Positions 16,294-24,166 of a stretch of DNA of 43,188 bases are shown here, one piece after another (the first letter of the stretch is position 1; every line of letters starts with the position of its first letter). This DNA comes from Desulfocapsa sp. (lineage in GTDB: Bacteria > Desulfobacterota > Desulfobulbia > Desulfobulbales > Desulfocapsaceae), in the NCBI GenBank assembly GCA_022712975.1, contig JAFLJO010000119.1, positions 1 through 43,188 on the forward strand, written 5' to 3'. The notes under the pieces are model-generated. The model was not told the DNA's origin, did not search any database, and saw only the letters and a list, made by a program, of their open reading frames with translations. The translations under genes and the position numbers were made by a program.

Positions 16294-17033
16294 CGCATTG
16301 TCTTCCCATTTTTAGCAATAGGATTTGCAACATGCTGCTCTCGCTCCCAATGAGCTCTTATCAATGATTTATGTGAAGAAGGAATAGCATGTGCATATGC
16401 CTGAACAGGGCATTCACTGTAATTTGGAAAAGCGCATAGACCAGTCTTTACACAATGGACTTGAATGAATTCATCTGCCCATGGGTGGACTTTAATAACA
16501 ACAGCTTTCATTGCTTTGAATACTTCTTGATATTCACCTTGTGCTCTTTTGCAAAGACGCAACTCTGCCATGTGTGATAGAGTTCTCAGGTTACATCCAA
16601 TTATTATTCGAGTGTGCATATTTGTTGGTAGTACACCACGCGCATTCTGAACCTGAATCCCCCTGTCTATAGCATCTGCGTACATATCAATGCTGCCAGT
16701 TATTATACTATCAAGAAAATCATCTTGGGTTGATGTGTATCCTGCTGCTCTTACATCAACAGTACGCTGGCTTTCTTGAGCGTAGCTCGCATTACGAGTT
16801 CTTACAAGCTGATGTGTGAATGCTCTGCTTACACCATCAATCTTGAATATGTAATTTGCAAACTCCCAGCTTGATTGGATTGTATGCCGCATATAGTCAA
16901 GGTGCTCAAGCTTCTTTTCCAATGGCCATGCTATGATATCATCAAGTGATTGCGAGCCTTGTAACCTTGTGTCCTTTGTATACAAAAGAATCTCAAGAGC
17001 ATTCTTTTGATAATCAATCAATGTTACATTCAT
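16290..17033 (-). CDS. thyX: FAD-dependent thymidylate synthase
   Basis: ThyX makes dTMP from dUMP using methylene-tetrahydrofolate and reduced FAD. The 247-residue protein carries the ThyX motif in variant form: R-T-R (78-80) and Ser88 in LVRTRNASYAQESQR, where the usual RHRX7S has His in the middle; this substitution is worth noting. GVLPTNMHTRIIIGCNLRTLSHMAELRLCKRAQGEYQEV is the typical C-terminal substrate region. Length is normal. It overlaps the FAD oxidoreductase upstream (ATGA), suggesting joint use of flavin or the same nucleotide pathway. Confidence 0.9.
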   Translation of the reverse strand: MNVTLIDYQKNALEILLYTKDTRLQGSQSLDDIIAWPLEKKLEHLDYMRHTIQSSWEFANYIFKIDGVSRAFTHQLVRTRNASYAQESQRTVDVRAAGYTSTQDDFLDSIITGSIDMYADAIDRGIQVQNARGVLPTNMHTRIIIGCNLRTLSHMAELRLCKRAQGEYQEVFKAMKAVVIKVHPWADEFIQVHCVKTGLCAFPNYSECPVQAYAHAIPSSHKSLIRAHWEREQHVANPIAKNGKTMR

Positions 17034-17986
17034 AGCTGAATCTCCTTTAACTTATGATAGTTTGATTTATTAATCAGTTCTTTGATTTTATATACATCCT
17101 GAACGACGTCATCAAGAAGTATATTCTTCCATAGTGCAAAACGGCCGAGTGAATAGATATCAAAATTCACAGTTAAATTGTAGATTATATTCTGACGTCT
17201 ATCCTCAGCAATCTTTGATATCTTACCAAACACCTGCTTGTGATTTTTAATCACATGATCATGATACCCATACTCATATTGAACACCAAGTGCTGTTTGA
17301 ATGCTATGCGTATCTTCCTCACCATCAAGTGCACATAAAGATTCAATTATAAGTGCATCGCCAGTTATGCTTGCTCTATATATTGACGTATCACTTCCTG
17401 GAAAGTATACAGTACAATACATATCACAATCTTTCACTATGAATTTATTCACATATATAGACTTGCACTTATTGCTAGTATCTATGTGATATCCGACAGA
17501 GGCTGCATTGAGGCTTATTGGCATAGTGCTTAGAATTTCATGGCCACTTCGATTTTGTACTTTGCTATTGCCTTCTGCATCATGCCCTCTTATCACATCG
17601 CTGTTTATTTCATCCACTCTGAAATCATAATAAGTCTTTCCTGCGAATTGATCAAGAAGGATTTGGTGAAAATCTTTTGGTGCTATGTATCTTTCTTCAG
17701 CATTGATATTTACTATTGAACGATGAGAGTAATTGCCTGCAACTTTCTTGCTGTACATTGCAATAAATCTAGGTGATGGGCCCACTTCTTTGCCGTCATG
17801 CCATATCGCTTTCACAGCAATTACTTTCTTGAATGGAATGCCAGTTACTTTACTAACAATATCAGTCTTGAAACGTAGCAGTGCTTGATGTTCACTTATC
17901 AGTGGCATACCTGCCTCCAATATAATTACATCTTGATTCATTGCTGCTGCTATACAACCTGCTAAACCTGCACCTATTATTATCAT
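17030..17986 (-). CDS. FAD/NAD(P)-binding oxidoreductase
   Basis: The 318-residue protein starts MIIIGAGLAGCIAAAMNQDVIILEAG, a complete Rossmann GxGxxG (5-10) with the acidic end of strand 2 (Glu24). It ends with NFDIYSLGRFALWKNILLDDVVQDVYKI, the C-terminal FAD-contacting pattern (a G(R) followed by W) seen in NAD_binding_8-type flavoenzymes such as UDP-galactopyranose mutase and amine-oxidase-like proteins. The substrate is unknown. Tight coupling to thyX (4-base overlap) suggests a role in nucleotide or base metabolism, or in keeping FAD reduced. It overlaps the helicase upstream by 4 bases. Confidence 0.75.
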   Translation of the reverse strand: MIIIGAGLAGCIAAAMNQDVIILEAGMPLISEHQALLRFKTDIVSKVTGIPFKKVIAVKAIWHDGKEVGPSPRFIAMYSKKVAGNYSHRSIVNINAEERYIAPKDFHQILLDQFAGKTYYDFRVDEINSDVIRGHDAEGNSKVQNRSGHEILSTMPISLNAASVGYHIDTSNKCKSIYVNKFIVKDCDMYCTVYFPGSDTSIYRASITGDALIIESLCALDGEEDTHSIQTALGVQYEYGYHDHVIKNHKQVFGKISKIAEDRRQNIIYNLTVNFDIYSLGRFALWKNILLDDVVQDVYKIKELINKSNYHKLKEIQL

Positions 17987-19569
17987 ACATCCACCTTATT
18001 GTCAAAATCAGCTTTCAAAATTTTTGTAAATTTCTCTGCTGTGTTAATGAAAATTTTAGAAGGGACTCTCAAGTCACCTACCCTTAAAAATAAATCAGGC
18101 ACATCAGTAGGCATCTCACCTTCAATGCGATACTTTACCCATGCAATTGCAACATGCTTCGGCCATCCTTCATGATCATAACAAATCCATTCACTTATTG
18201 ATTTAATTCCACACATATAAGTGACTTTCAAAGTATCTCTTGAATTCTTTTTCTTGTGGATTGCATATGAAACTCCATCTACATCAACCCACCCCTCAAC
18301 TTGAACCCTTACAACCTCATCAACACTAGATGTGCTGATTATGCTCTCTTTGAACTTAAACTTAAACCCACATACATCACACACCCTAGCTGATGGATGC
18401 TGAATACAACTGCAATCAGGACAGTGCTTTATAATCGGCTCACCACCACATCCTTTCACTTTGCTTCTTATTTTAATATCATTTATCGGCCCGAGCCTAG
18501 CAGTGTTGCCAGCAAAGTCCAATACAAGACAATGGTCTTTGCCAGGATGCACTCTCAACCCTCTACCAATTGTTTGAACATGTTTCACTGGCGATTTTGT
18601 CGGACTTAGTATCACAATCAAATCAATCTCTGGGTCATCATAGCCAGTAGTTAAAACTCCAACACTAATGATTGCCCTGTACTTTCCTTTCTTAGATGCA
18701 GCAAGCTCTATTGTTCTATCACCTTCCATCTTGCTATGAATGGCAATAGCTGGAATCCCATTTAAGTTCAATGTATGTGTTATATGATCAGCATGTTCAA
18801 TATCAATTGCAAATACCAACCAGCGCTTGTAATTCTTACCAAACTTAATTGTCTCAGCAACTGCATCATTTGTGATTGTTGCCCTATCAATATTATCAGA
18901 AAGGTCACTTGCTTTAAAATCGCCTGCTTGAGTCCTAACCCCTTCCACGCTTAGCTTTAGCTCAGTGGTTGGTGTTATTAATTTTGATAGGAATCCTTCA
19001 CTAACGAGTCTGTTGAAGTTATCATATGATGATAAATCATAGACGACATCAGTAAATAATGCACCTTCACCTTCATATATATATCCATGGCCAAGTCTAA
19101 ATGGAGTTGCAGTTAATCCTATGGACGGAACATAATCACGCCATGCTTCAATTCTTGAAAGGAATTTTCGATACATGCCATTTTGCTTTACAGTTATCAG
19201 ATGACATTCATCAATTATGATTATTCCAAATCCAGCAAATTCATCAGGTGTTCTATGAGCTGATTGAATTCCAGCTACTGTTATCTTATTAATTGTTTTG
19301 CTGCCAAGTCCAGCGCTGAATAACCCTATCTCATATCCATCAAAGTAATCAGTTAGTGATTTATGGTCTTGATACAATATTTCCTTAACATGAGATAGCA
19401 CCAATACATTTGCAGTAGGATACAAAGAAAGAAAGCTATTGATGAACTTGCACAGGATAGCAGTCTTGCCACTACCTGTAGGAGCAACTACAACTGGATG
19501 TCCTGTGCTATCAGCAAGATACCCCATCAAAGCAGCAACTGATTCATCTTGGTACCATCTATCTTCCAT
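17983..19569 (-). CDS. Superfamily 2 DNA helicase (DEAH/RecQ-like, ResIII type) with zinc ribbon
   Basis: The 528-residue ATPase has a Q-like motif (RWYQDESV), Walker A APTGSGKT (29-36), motif II IIIDECHL (DECH 120-123), motif III GLTATPFR (152-158), motif V VGVLTTGYDDPEID and motif VI QTIGRGLR (332-339). A four-cysteine zinc ribbon follows (Cys383, Cys386, Cys397, Cys400), then a C-terminal domain of about 120 residues. Such SF2 enzymes (T4 UvsW-like, phage ResIII) unwind branched or D-loop DNA. It is directly coupled to the RecB-like nuclease upstream, so a role in recombination or recombination-dependent replication is likely. It is not a hexameric replicative helicase. Confidence 0.9.
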   Translation of the reverse strand: MEDRWYQDESVAALMGYLADSTGHPVVVAPTGSGKTAILCKFINSFLSLYPTANVLVLSHVKEILYQDHKSLTDYFDGYEIGLFSAGLGSKTINKITVAGIQSAHRTPDEFAGFGIIIIDECHLITVKQNGMYRKFLSRIEAWRDYVPSIGLTATPFRLGHGYIYEGEGALFTDVVYDLSSYDNFNRLVSEGFLSKLITPTTELKLSVEGVRTQAGDFKASDLSDNIDRATITNDAVAETIKFGKNYKRWLVFAIDIEHADHITHTLNLNGIPAIAIHSKMEGDRTIELAASKKGKYRAIISVGVLTTGYDDPEIDLIVILSPTKSPVKHVQTIGRGLRVHPGKDHCLVLDFAGNTARLGPINDIKIRSKVKGCGGEPIIKHCPDCSCIQHPSARVCDVCGFKFKFKESIISTSSVDEVVRVQVEGWVDVDGVSYAIHKKKNSRDTLKVTYMCGIKSISEWICYDHEGWPKHVAIAWVKYRIEGEMPTDVPDLFLRVGDLRVPSKIFINTAEKFTKILKADFDNKVDV

Positions 19570-20423
19570 CAGAACAGTCTTGTATATTTATCACAGCCTT
19601 TCAATTGGTCTTCATATGTAAGTGTGTTATCATTCCTATCACACTTCCATATACCGCCATCACAAAGGTCAATATGTTCGCAAGTTCTGCAACTTTTGAA
19701 TGGAGTGCCATCATAGTGGCAAACCTTTTTGTGATTGCAATATCTGCACTCATACCATGACTTGGCAAATTTCTTTTCAGGCGGCTCCATGCTAAGTATT
19801 AAATCAGATTCTTTTCTAACAAGGTCTGCTGCGAAGTCTTTATCAAATCTCACTCTTTCATAGTGACGTGATTCATCATCCTTGTTCGTTATGATAAACA
19901 TTGCCCTTGTTAAATCTGCACTTTCCATGTATCGCTGTACTTGACCATAGTATCCTGGATTTGCAACTCTCAATGTAGTGCCAATGTACTTTTTAAAATT
20001 CTTTGCATTCGCCGTCTTCATCTCAAGAAGATGAGGTGTTTTAGGAGCCTCTATAATCCCTAGGCATCTTCCATCAGTGTGCCCTTTTGCGTGGCCTGCA
20101 AATCCAACCAATGCCTCTTGCTCTTCACCTACCACCCCAAACAACTCAATTCGTCTTCCATCAGTGTCAGGCCTATACACTTCAACGCCAACTGATTTTA
20201 AATCAGTTATGATTCGGGCTTCTTCCAAATCGCCACGTCTGAAGATTCTTTCAACTCTTGCTTCATGTTGTTGCTTAGTGGCCCATCTGAAGCCAAGCCA
20301 TATTGCTAAATTACAAGAGTGCCCTATGCCTGACATGCCAAGATATGGCCTAAGCTCATCTTGAACTATCTTGCTATCAATTGCATTAGCAGTTGTATTT
20401 TGTTTTGTTGGAATTAAAACCAT
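19569..20423 (-). CDS. PD-(D/E)XK exonuclease, Cas4/RecB-like, with cysteine clusters
   Basis: The 284-residue protein has the nuclease core: Glu in GDLEEARI (about 64-71), Asp117 in GHTDGRC, Glu134-x-Lys136 in LLEMKTAN, and the QxxxY helix GYYGQVQRYM (Gln161). Cys37 (GIGHSCNLA) with Cys226, Cys229 and Cys235 (CRYCNHKKVC) forms the four-cysteine pattern that binds an iron-sulphur cluster in Cas4/AddB nucleases. A second cluster follows: Cys245, 248, 254, 261, 277. With the SSB-like protein and Sak4-like ATPase next to it, it probably resects DNA ends for single-strand annealing. There are no CRISPR genes, so this is the phage recombination type of Cas4-like enzyme. Confidence 0.85.
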   Translation of the reverse strand: MVLIPTKQNTTANAIDSKIVQDELRPYLGMSGIGHSCNLAIWLGFRWATKQQHEARVERIFRRGDLEEARIITDLKSVGVEVYRPDTDGRRIELFGVVGEEQEALVGFAGHAKGHTDGRCLGIIEAPKTPHLLEMKTANAKNFKKYIGTTLRVANPGYYGQVQRYMESADLTRAMFIITNKDDESRHYERVRFDKDFAADLVRKESDLILSMEPPEKKFAKSWYECRYCNHKKVCHYDGTPFKSCRTCEHIDLCDGGIWKCDRNDNTLTYEDQLKGCDKYTRLF

Positions 20424-20664
20424 TGCTCAGCTCCTTGTCATTTCTCGAATCAAATCGTTCAACACTTAGAATACACCCTCTAAATTCCATCCTGAATTTC
20501 CTACACACTTCTTTTATTGACTTCGATTTCAACACAATGCCATATAAATAGTGATTATCATAATAGAAAATTCTATAATTGTGCAACTTCTCAGTTGCAC
20601 AACTATCTTCTATATCACTGCTCCCAAGGTCGCTTGGCATGACCTGTTTCTTTGACTGCACCAT
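20386..20664 (-). CDS. Small hypothetical protein, start uncertain
   Basis: The open frame gives up to 92 residues. The part from HNYRIFYYDNHYLYGIVLKSKSIKEVCRKFRMEFRGCILSVERFDS looks like a compact alpha/beta small protein, and is probably coding. The ATGs at 20664 and 20640 lie inside the SSB-like gene (50 and 26 bases of overlap); a TTG within the hairpin at 20579-20602 would give about 65 residues. Its end overlaps the nuclease start by 38 bases, which is more than usual here. No function can be assigned. Confidence 0.45.
   Translation of the reverse strand: MVQSKKQVMPSDLGSSDIEDSCATEKLHNYRIFYYDNHYLYGIVLKSKSIKEVCRKFRMEFRGCILSVERFDSRNDKELSNGFNSNKTKYNC
20579..20602 (-). promoter_or_regulatory. 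Perfect inverted repeat after the SSB-like gene
   Basis: TTGTGCAACT (20579-20588) and AGTTGCACAA (20593-20602) form a 10-bp perfect stem with a 4-base loop (GAGA on the minus strand). It lies 13 bases beyond the stop of the SSB-like gene (20615) and within the start region of the small gene at 20386. On the minus strand it is followed by A/T-rich sequence (TTATAGAATTTTC) rather than a clean U run. It could trim or attenuate the transcript after the highly needed SSB, or mask the start of the next gene. Confidence 0.5.
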
Positions 20665-21184
20665 CTACAACAGTACCACTTGCTTCAGAATCGCTGACAG
20701 TGCCAACACCTTCAGCTTCGATTTCAGCATCAGGCTCCTCTTTTGCTTTAACTTTGACAGCAGGTTTCTTCCCTTTGCCAATTGGTGCATAGAAATCAAT
20801 TTTGTTCTTATCAGGATATCCTGTCGACTTTTCAGTGCACACTGTTATAATATGAGGGATACCATGAAGCTCTCCAGAGTCAGTGACCAAGAGCTTGCCA
20901 ACAGCACTACAAATTGTTGAAAGTTCTTTGTTTGCAATTTCAACTGCTTGTGGGTTTATATTGATAAGATTAAGTTGGGCAAAAATAATCTTGCCTTTAT
21001 ATTCTCCATCCAGAATCTTCTCCTGAATTTTCAAATATTTCCCCTTTGGGTCTTTTGCTGTCTCTTTGCACTTAACCATTTCTGATTTTACAATTTGAGC
21101 AACATAATCCCCATTAGGTATCACAGAAAAGTCATTCATCTTCTCATGATCATTTGCGCGGAATGCGCTTGGTAATAGTGCCAT
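20615..21184 (-). CDS. DUF669-family single-stranded-DNA-binding-like protein
   Basis: The 189-residue protein matches the DUF669 pattern: FSVIPNGDYVAQIVKSEMV, KYLKIQEKILDGEYKGKIIFAQLNL, ELSTICSAVG and a basic KNKIDFYAPIGKGKKP, then an acidic, low-complexity linker (EEPDAEIEAEG) and a terminal KRPWEQ. An acidic flexible tail ending in a short hydrophobic/aromatic tip is typical of SSB-like proteins that recruit partners. Its neighbours (Sak4-like ATPase and Cas4-like nuclease) are the usual companions in phage single-strand-annealing systems. AAGGAG 8-13 bases upstream of ATG 21184 is a strong ribosome site. Confidence 0.75.
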   Translation of the reverse strand: MALLPSAFRANDHEKMNDFSVIPNGDYVAQIVKSEMVKCKETAKDPKGKYLKIQEKILDGEYKGKIIFAQLNLININPQAVEIANKELSTICSAVGKLLVTDSGELHGIPHIITVCTEKSTGYPDKNKIDFYAPIGKGKKPAVKVKAKEEPDAEIEAEGVGTVSDSEASGTVVDGAVKETGHAKRPWEQ

Positions 21185-21196
21185 CTTCAGTACTCC

Positions 21197-21337
21197 TTAT
21201 TCAAATATTATACAACATTTATCATCCCTGCAGATTATATCATCAACTGGGCTACCAGTCGAGTCACGAGCTACAGAGTCACCATATCCTTCCTCAGAAC
21301 ATTCTTGAAGCATTTCAATTGCATCATCAACTGTCAT
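21197..21337 (-). CDS. Small acidic protein of 46 residues
   Basis: ATG 21337 overlaps the Sak4-like gene's TGA as ATGA and the frame ends at TAA (21197-21199), immediately followed by the Shine-Dalgarno of the SSB-like gene. The product begins MTVDDAIEMLQECSEEGYGD, continues SVARDSTGSPVDDIICRDD and ends KCCIIFE. The helix-then-E.GYGD layout resembles a widespread group of tiny phage proteins of unknown function. It is a real gene judged by coupling on both sides and by use of all the space between neighbours. Confidence 0.65.
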   Translation of the reverse strand: MTVDDAIEMLQECSEEGYGDSVARDSTGSPVDDIICRDDKCCIIFE

Positions 21338-22044
21338 ACAATCACTCCTGCTTTTACTTTCGCTATGATTTTGCCCATATCAGGCTCTTCAATTGGTTGT
21401 AGCGTTCTGCTTCTGTCTTTTGCGTCAAAACCATACCCCTTTGCTGTTTTTAAAACACGATACTCAATGCCATCTTCATCTGGCATCGACGTCATGAACA
21501 ATACTTGATCGAAGATGTATGGAATGTCAAAAAGCAATTCCTTGCCAGGCATCTTCGGCTTGTATGTTACTGTGCCAGTATCAGAGTCTTCCATACGTGC
21601 AGATTTTGCAGACACTAGAACATTCTTCCCTTTCAAATCCCTGAATCCACGCATTAGCTTGCCCATCTCATCAGCGAGCATGGGATATGAGTGACGTGGG
21701 TCTTTGTACTTTACTTTAAGCTGGAACAGCATGACCTGCGCAACTTCAGTTATAGAGTCAAGTGATATAGTTTCATACTGCATAGCCTCTTCAGACTCTT
21801 GTGCAAATTCTAGTGCGTCGTAAATATCCTGAAGTGATTTTTCAGGATTTTCATAGTCAGCATCAATTTGAATGTATGGTGTGTTTGTATTAGCAATAGA
21901 CAGCAGTCCTGCTTCACATGATACAATCAATGGTTTTGGGGAAGTGCTCATGAGGGTGGTCTTTCCTATTCCAGAGTCCCCATAGACGAGCGCCTTTACT
22001 CCATTCTCATGAACATCATTTGTATTTCTTACTTCAATTGTCAT
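21334..22044 (-). CDS. Sak4-like ATP-binding recombinase (phage nucleotide-binding protein, AAA_24)
   Basis: The 236-residue protein has Walker A YGDSGIGKTT (Gly22-Thr29), a Walker-B-like TISLDSITEVAQ, and the AAA_24 layout (PLIVSCEAGLLSI; FRDLKGKNVLVSAK). Proteins of this family in phages are RecA-core single-strand annealing proteins (Sak4); they act with a cognate SSB-like protein, here the DUF669 gene two places downstream. The C-terminus (ILFDIPYIFDQVLFM ... RVLKTAKG) also fits. It overlaps its neighbours by 4 bases on both sides. Confidence 0.8.
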   Translation of the reverse strand: MTIEVRNTNDVHENGVKALVYGDSGIGKTTLMSTSPKPLIVSCEAGLLSIANTNTPYIQIDADYENPEKSLQDIYDALEFAQESEEAMQYETISLDSITEVAQVMLFQLKVKYKDPRHSYPMLADEMGKLMRGFRDLKGKNVLVSAKSARMEDSDTGTVTYKPKMPGKELLFDIPYIFDQVLFMTSMPDEDGIEYRVLKTAKGYGFDAKDRSRTLQPIEEPDMGKIIAKVKAGVIV

Positions 22045-22526
22045 CTGAATCTCCCCTTACTGAAGCAGCAAATCTCAGCCATTGCACCAGTCCCAATCAA
22101 ATCAGTGAGTTGAGCCTTCAATTGCGCTCGGCGATGAACAGCTTCTGAAACTTGCAGTCGCTTTTCAATTTCAGCATCTAGCTTCATCAGATTGTTATAT
22201 CTTAAACAATCAGCATCATCACTCTTTATCAACTTAACAATCCACTTATAATCAAGTGTGGAGTTGTAGTCAATATTAGGTTCTTCGCCAACTTCAATCA
22301 CCCTGCCAATCTTCACGATGCTAAGTGAATCAGTAGTATTAAATTCCAATTTTCTCGCTATCGATACCATCACATAATCACCAAATGCTGGCTTATCAGA
22401 AATTAATGCTTTGTATGTGTATAATACACCTGCCCTGCCAGGCAACAAAACATCAACTGTAACAAAGTTATCTTGCAACAAATGAACCATTTGTTTAGCT
22501 TTCATCTTCACTTCACCTTCTATCAT
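22041..22526 (-). CDS. Hypothetical protein with a beta-rich N-terminal domain
   Basis: I start at ATG 22526 (MIEGEVKMKAKQMVHLL), with AGAGG about 9 bases upstream; ATG 22505 is an alternative and the upstream TTG (22598) is unlikely. The 161-residue product has TVDVLLPGRAGVLYTYKALISDKPAFGDYVMVSIARK and IGRVIEVGEEP, a pattern like the N-terminal 3'-end-binding beta-domain of PriA-type proteins and of small phage proteins that end YKWIVKLI. The C-terminal half is a basic helix (EKRLQVSEAVHRRAQLKAQLTDL). A nucleic-acid-related function is possible but not shown. Confidence 0.6.
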   Translation of the reverse strand: MIEGEVKMKAKQMVHLLQDNFVTVDVLLPGRAGVLYTYKALISDKPAFGDYVMVSIARKLEFNTTDSLSIVKIGRVIEVGEEPNIDYNSTLDYKWIVKLIKSDDADCLRYNNLMKLDAEIEKRLQVSEAVHRRAQLKAQLTDLIGTGAMAEICCFSKGRFR

Positions 22527-22587
22527 CTTCACATCCTCTTGTATTGGAATAGTAACACATCTGCAATTAAAATTAAGATATCGTGAA

Positions 22588-23022
22588 TTATTCCTCAATT
22601 GCTGTTATCTCAAGGGTTGGTGTTACTTCCCTTTCAATGATCATATCATATATAAAAGAATCATCAGGAATTAACTTTAAATTAGTTTTGGACAGCTCAA
22701 TCTTTACCTTAACACAATCACACTCTGCATCAATTAGATCACTGATACCAATTGCATTGAACATTGCTTGCTTCATTCCGACATCATTGAATTGTTCAAG
22801 CAGATCCATTACACATTGGTCATCTGAATCGAATTTAACATCCACATTACTATATGCTTTTATCTTAAATCCATCTTGCTTCAATGTTTCAGTAAACTTG
22901 CCTGTCCTACCTTGAAAGACCTCTGTGCAAATTTCTTTGCGGCCTTGCAGTTCTACTTTCTTATATGCTTTAAGTTGCATTGAATCATGCATCCACTTTT
23001 GTATTTGGTTAATTGTTATCAT
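22588..23022 (-). CDS. Hypothetical phage protein near recombination genes
   Basis: The 144-residue protein begins MITINQIQKWMHDSMQLKAYKKVELQGRKEICTEVFQGRTGKFTETL. The pattern of a helix with K..EL..R.EI...F followed by a GFKIKAYSNVDVKFD strand is familiar from small early proteins in podo- and siphophages, none with an established role. No catalytic motif. AGAGGA 7-8 bases before ATG 23022 supports the start. It lies upstream of the Sak4 block and is probably in the same transcript. Confidence 0.6.
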   Translation of the reverse strand: MITINQIQKWMHDSMQLKAYKKVELQGRKEICTEVFQGRTGKFTETLKQDGFKIKAYSNVDVKFDSDDQCVMDLLEQFNDVGMKQAMFNAIGISDLIDAECDCVKVKIELSKTNLKLIPDDSFIYDMIIEREVTPTLEITAIEE

Positions 23023-23055
23023 TTTTCATTCCTCTTTTTCAGTTCAAGTTTCAAT

Positions 23056-23634
23056 TTAGGTGCCCATTGCACCTCTGTTGTGACATTGGCTCTTAGAGTC
23101 CTCTAGCTCTTCTACAAGAATTTCTTTAACTTTTTCATCTTCACCTGCTACCCTTGTTGCCACCCTTGCTACCCACGCTGCCTCTGCTACACATACCGCC
23201 TCTGCTACCCACGCTGCCTCTGCTACACATGCTGCCTCTACTACCCATGCCACTGCCTCTGCCACCTCTGCCACCCTTGCCGCCCTTGCCGCTGCCTCAC
23301 TTCTATCTTCACCGCTTAGCCACTTATTAGCCCACACAATAAATTCAGGGTCTTTGCAGTCTTCCAGTTTTCTTTTAACTGCTAAATCAGCAACTTTATT
23401 TACTATTTTAACAGACACAATTTTAGAATCTTCTATTGTTGCTTTTAAACACCAAAGACAATCGTCAACTCCATTTGATTCTAAAATAGTCAACAGATTG
23501 ATTGGCTTATCTTTACCATAGTCAGATGCGCTGACCAAATAATCAGCCAACTTGTCATAACCTTTGCCTGAGCCCTTAGTTTGTCCACAAGCTCCGGCTA
23601 ATTTTAATTTGTTAAACGTTGTTGTCAGTTTCAT
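23056..23634 (-). CDS. Hypothetical protein with Ala-rich hexapeptide repeats
   Basis: The 192-residue protein has an N-terminal domain containing INLLTILESNGVDDCLWCLKA and CKDPEFIVWANKWLSGEDRS, the hallmark of a family found in many bacteria and phages (N-terminal LLTILESNGLDDALWCLRA, then an Ala-rich region). Its function is unknown. The following segment (about 111-163) is AAARAARVAEVAEAV... with a hexapeptide VAEA(A/V)(W/C), in which Trp and Cys alternate. The C-terminus is acidic, then basic. The family's Ala-rich part is predicted helical. Confidence 0.65.
   Translation of the reverse strand: MKLTTTFNKLKLAGACGQTKGSGKGYDKLADYLVSASDYGKDKPINLLTILESNGVDDCLWCLKATIEDSKIVSVKIVNKVADLAVKRKLEDCKDPEFIVWANKWLSGEDRSEAAARAARVAEVAEAVAWVVEAACVAEAAWVAEAVCVAEAAWVARVATRVAGEDEKVKEILVEELEDSKSQCHNRGAMGT
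23140..23300 (-). repeat. 18-bp tandem repeats in the Ala-rich gene
   Basis: On the plus strand the motif GCTGCCTCTGCTACCCAC/ACAT recurs with an 18-bp step through about 23160-23250 and decays on both sides (CACCTCTGCCACCCTTGCCGCC). It encodes the VAEAAW/VAEAVC hexapeptide. The copies are much closer to each other at DNA level than are the tail-fibre repeats, so this array probably expands and contracts by slippage. Local GC content is clearly above the neighbours. Confidence 0.75.
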
Positions 23635-23674
23635 ATATCACCTTGTTGGTAGCTTCACAATATCCTTCCATCCA

Positions 23675-24139
23675 TTACAGTTGGCCATTTGGTAATGGTT
23701 TCACATTGTGAACAGCATAATATGAGGCACATCCTTTTGACGGAGAATATACCAATATGGTTGTATCATTATTATGTTCATCACCTTGATACTTAATAAT
23801 GATACCAACCTCACTGTCATTCAATAGTGCTCGCTGGCCAATCAGGTACTTGTGATTGGAAAAATCTGATTCACTATGATGTATCTTAATGTGTTGCTCC
23901 CGTAACTCATCACACTGTTTAATGAATTCTGAATCACCAGTTGAAGATTCCAATTCAGTAAGCATTCTGATTATGTTATCTCTGTCTTCCTCTGTCGTGT
24001 AAACCTCAATAGCATTATAGTGAATATTAGATTCTCTATTGTACTTTGTATACTCTAAATGTATCCCAAATACATTGAAATCACCCCCTTTGCTATTTTC
24101 TTTTGGTTCATCAAAGCCATTACTAAATATTCTTTCCAT
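23675..24139 (-). CDS. Hypothetical early protein
   Basis: The 154-residue protein shows two halves: FGIHLEYTKYNRESNIHYNAIEVYTTEEDRDNIIRML (alpha/beta), a charged linker, and KYLIGQRALLNDSEVGIIIKYQGDEHNNDTTILVYSPSKGCASYYAVHNVKPLP, which looks like a small SH3-like beta-barrel. GGAGATGG precedes ATG 24139. No family recognised. It is part of the run of small genes behind the leftward promoter, where phages keep host-takeover functions. Confidence 0.6.
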   Translation of the reverse strand: MERIFSNGFDEPKENSKGGDFNVFGIHLEYTKYNRESNIHYNAIEVYTTEEDRDNIIRMLTELESSTGDSEFIKQCDELREQHIKIHHSESDFSNHKYLIGQRALLNDSEVGIIIKYQGDEHNNDTTILVYSPSKGCASYYAVHNVKPLPNGQL

Positions 24140-24166
24140 CTTTCCATCTCCTTTATTATGAGTATG

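Noticed and set aside
19569..20423. Cas4-like nuclease as sign of a CRISPR system
   Set aside because: No repeat-spacer array and no cas1/cas2-like genes are present. The neighbours are phage recombination genes.
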